From Tyto alba (lineage: Eukaryota; Chordata; Aves; Strigiformes; Tytonidae): DNA of 64,000 bases. Both the position numbers and the translations under genes were made by a program. The stretch covers positions 25,099,323-25,163,322 of the forward strand of contig NW_024881272.1 of assembly GCF_018691265.1 (NCBI RefSeq), given 5' to 3'. Positions 62,301 through 64,000 of the stretch are shown in pieces (within the stretch, counting starts at the first letter, position 1; each line of letters starts with the position of its first letter). The notes below the pieces were generated by a model that saw nothing but the letters and a program-made list of their open reading frames with translations, did no database searches and had not been told where the DNA came from.

Positions 62301-64000
62301 GTGAAAAGGAGGAAATTATTTTTCTTGACAGATTCTGATAGAAGAAAGAGAAGCTTAGTGTGGGATGGTTTTTTAATCACCATGAAAAATTCCTTCCTGT
62401 TAATCTGATGGATGGATTATAGTTTGTCCTTGCATGTCCAGGCTGTATTTTCCATCAGAACTGGAGATTCCAGCCCTCGTTATATCATTTCTGTAATGCA
62501 AATGGTTATGTATAGAAAGAGATTTAATTAATCCCCTGCTGGTTGGAAGTATATCCTAAAGCAAACATAGTCAGCAAAGGAAAAATATTAAAACATGAGT
62601 GCATGGGACCAGGTCAATGAGTGTCAGTGGAATTTCATCATCTGTGAAATATTAACTTATTAACTGAAATGTATTTACTGTTATATCTGTAAAAATATTT
62701 GTCTATTGTCCCAACTGGTATGATAGTGAGCTACCTTGCAAGAAAGCCAAGGTCAAAGGCAATCTCAGGAATCAAGCTGTCTGCTCTGGCAAAAATACAG
62801 AACATCCTGAGTGTAGCAATGGTTCTCCCTTTAATTTGAAAGGACTACATTTAAGCTGCCATCAGTGCAGACTCTAGCATCCAACTTTGCCTGTGGGTCT
62901 ATGCCATATGCGCAGCAACATATTCAAGGACAAATTACAAGACTGAGAGAAAGTGACAATCTTGAGTGATGGGCTCCTGTTTCCTTCACACTTTTAATGA
63001 TATAACATATCTGTTTAAAAGATATGAGTTGTATTGTAGGTCAAGGAACAAATAGGTTTCCAGACTTTATTTCTGTTTCATATTGTGTGCATAGATGTAT
63101 GCAAAAAGCCAGCAGCACTCTTTCTGCTCCCTGAAACGTTCCTGTTTACAGATGCAGTTTCTGTATCCAAAAGATCACAATAGAATACATTTTCAGGATC
63201 TACGCACTAAACAATCTATTATGTAAATAGAAAAGTGATGCTTAAAATGTCCAATAATTTCTCTTCTAGCTTCTTTGATGCCTCAAAAATGATAGGCCCA
63301 GTGAGGATCCAGTCCTATTGTGAAACCTGAACTGTAGCACGTTACGGTGTCCAGCTGATTTTATATCTGCAGGATCTGAGATGATAAGATAAAAGGAAAC
63401 AAATATAAGGAACTCTTTTGAAGGACGGTATTCGAACCATCTTTTTATAAATTCCATGATGCTGAATTTCTTTCCCAAGGTTCATTTTTAACTAGTTGTC
63501 TGAAAATCTGCTGCTTCTTTTGTCATGTAGAGATCAAGTTGCATGTTTAATAATTATGCCTTGAAATATGGAACTGATACAAAAAATTAACTTGCAGAAC
63601 AGTCTGTTCCTGTGCTAGGGTACTGCAAGATTTAATACACTTCTTATTTTTTAGGATCTGTGAAAGTAGTTATTTGTTTCTACTTCTGAAAGTGTTCTGT
63701 GAATAATGTGCAACAATCTTTTAAAATATTCTTATGCTATTTATCACTTCATATAAATAAAATATAAATGTAAGCCTCTATTTTGAGGGTTATATTATTG
63801 ACCTTAGAGAGCAGGTGGGATGGAGGCTGGCTGAAGTAATAATGGCAATATATATAGGTACTGGCAGCACAAGTGCTCAGGGAGGCGGATGTGCTGCTGG
63901 AAGAGGCAGTTTGAAATCTTGAATGTTCATGCGTCATTCTCATCAGAAGGGTGGTCTTAAATGAAAAATGTCCTTTAGGTTAAACTAGCATATTTACTGA
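53301..64000 (+). other. MAST2: MAST2 giant intron, 3' end outside window
   Basis: AT-rich intron-like DNA to the window edge. There is an 18-bp direct repeat (ATAATGTCTATTGATTTT at 54631 and 54662) and scattered small open frames. The expected downstream MAST exon (KELSLPRRG...CRTSNRKSL) was looked for by eye on the + strand and not found, so the intron should continue past 64000. Confidence 0.6.
54631..54679. repeat. Short direct repeat, 31-bp spacing
   Basis: ATAATGTCTATTGATTTT occurs at 54631..54648 and again at 54662..54679, a local duplication. Confidence 0.85.

Overview
The window looks like one stretch of a vertebrate, almost certainly bird, genome. It is AT-rich and CpG-poor, its coding exons are short and separated by multi-kilobase introns with consensus GT-AG borders, and its interspersed repeats are CR1/L3-type LINE fragments plus one LTR rather than Alu, L1 or B1 elements. 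Nothing bacterial is present: no operons, tRNA/rRNA genes or CRISPR arrays were seen.

The one gene I can name is on the + strand: a microtubule-associated serine/threonine kinase, best matched to MAST2. Two consecutive internal coding exons encode the conserved N-terminal Ser-rich segment (4010..4157, then 7717..7859; they join in frame as G|GA, giving ...[14 protein letters not shown]...). After the second exon comes a very long intron that runs to the end of the window. The next conserved MAST exon, which should begin KELSLPRRG, was not found here.

Inside that intron, at 33859..33897, is a 13-codon ATG-initiated exon (MDDSSILRRRGLQ) with a strong start context, in-frame stops just upstream and a perfect CAG|GTAAGT donor. 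It ends in the same phase as the 7717..7859 exon, so both can splice to the same downstream exon. I read it as an alternative first exon giving a shorter MAST2 isoform that lacks the N-terminal Ser-rich region. Its proximal upstream DNA holds a perfect MEF2-type A/T element and a G-rich tract.

The rest is intronic. Supported mobile-element content: a complete solitary endogenous-retrovirus LTR (24015..25019, TG...CA ends, 6-bp target-site duplication); a decayed CR1/L3-like LINE with endonuclease and reverse-transcriptase motifs (about 20055..20740); an antisense CR1 fragment (about 35900..36075); an ancient CR1/L3 3'-end fragment (about 29995..30120); and weaker CR1-like pieces near 10500 and 53050. 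Several balanced-composition intervals are candidate conserved noncoding/enhancer DNA. Long homopolymer runs and a TG/TA microsatellite are also present. Most open reading frames of 60-125 codons here are about what chance predicts for 64 kb of AT-rich DNA; a few protein-like minus-strand ones are flagged but not called as genes.
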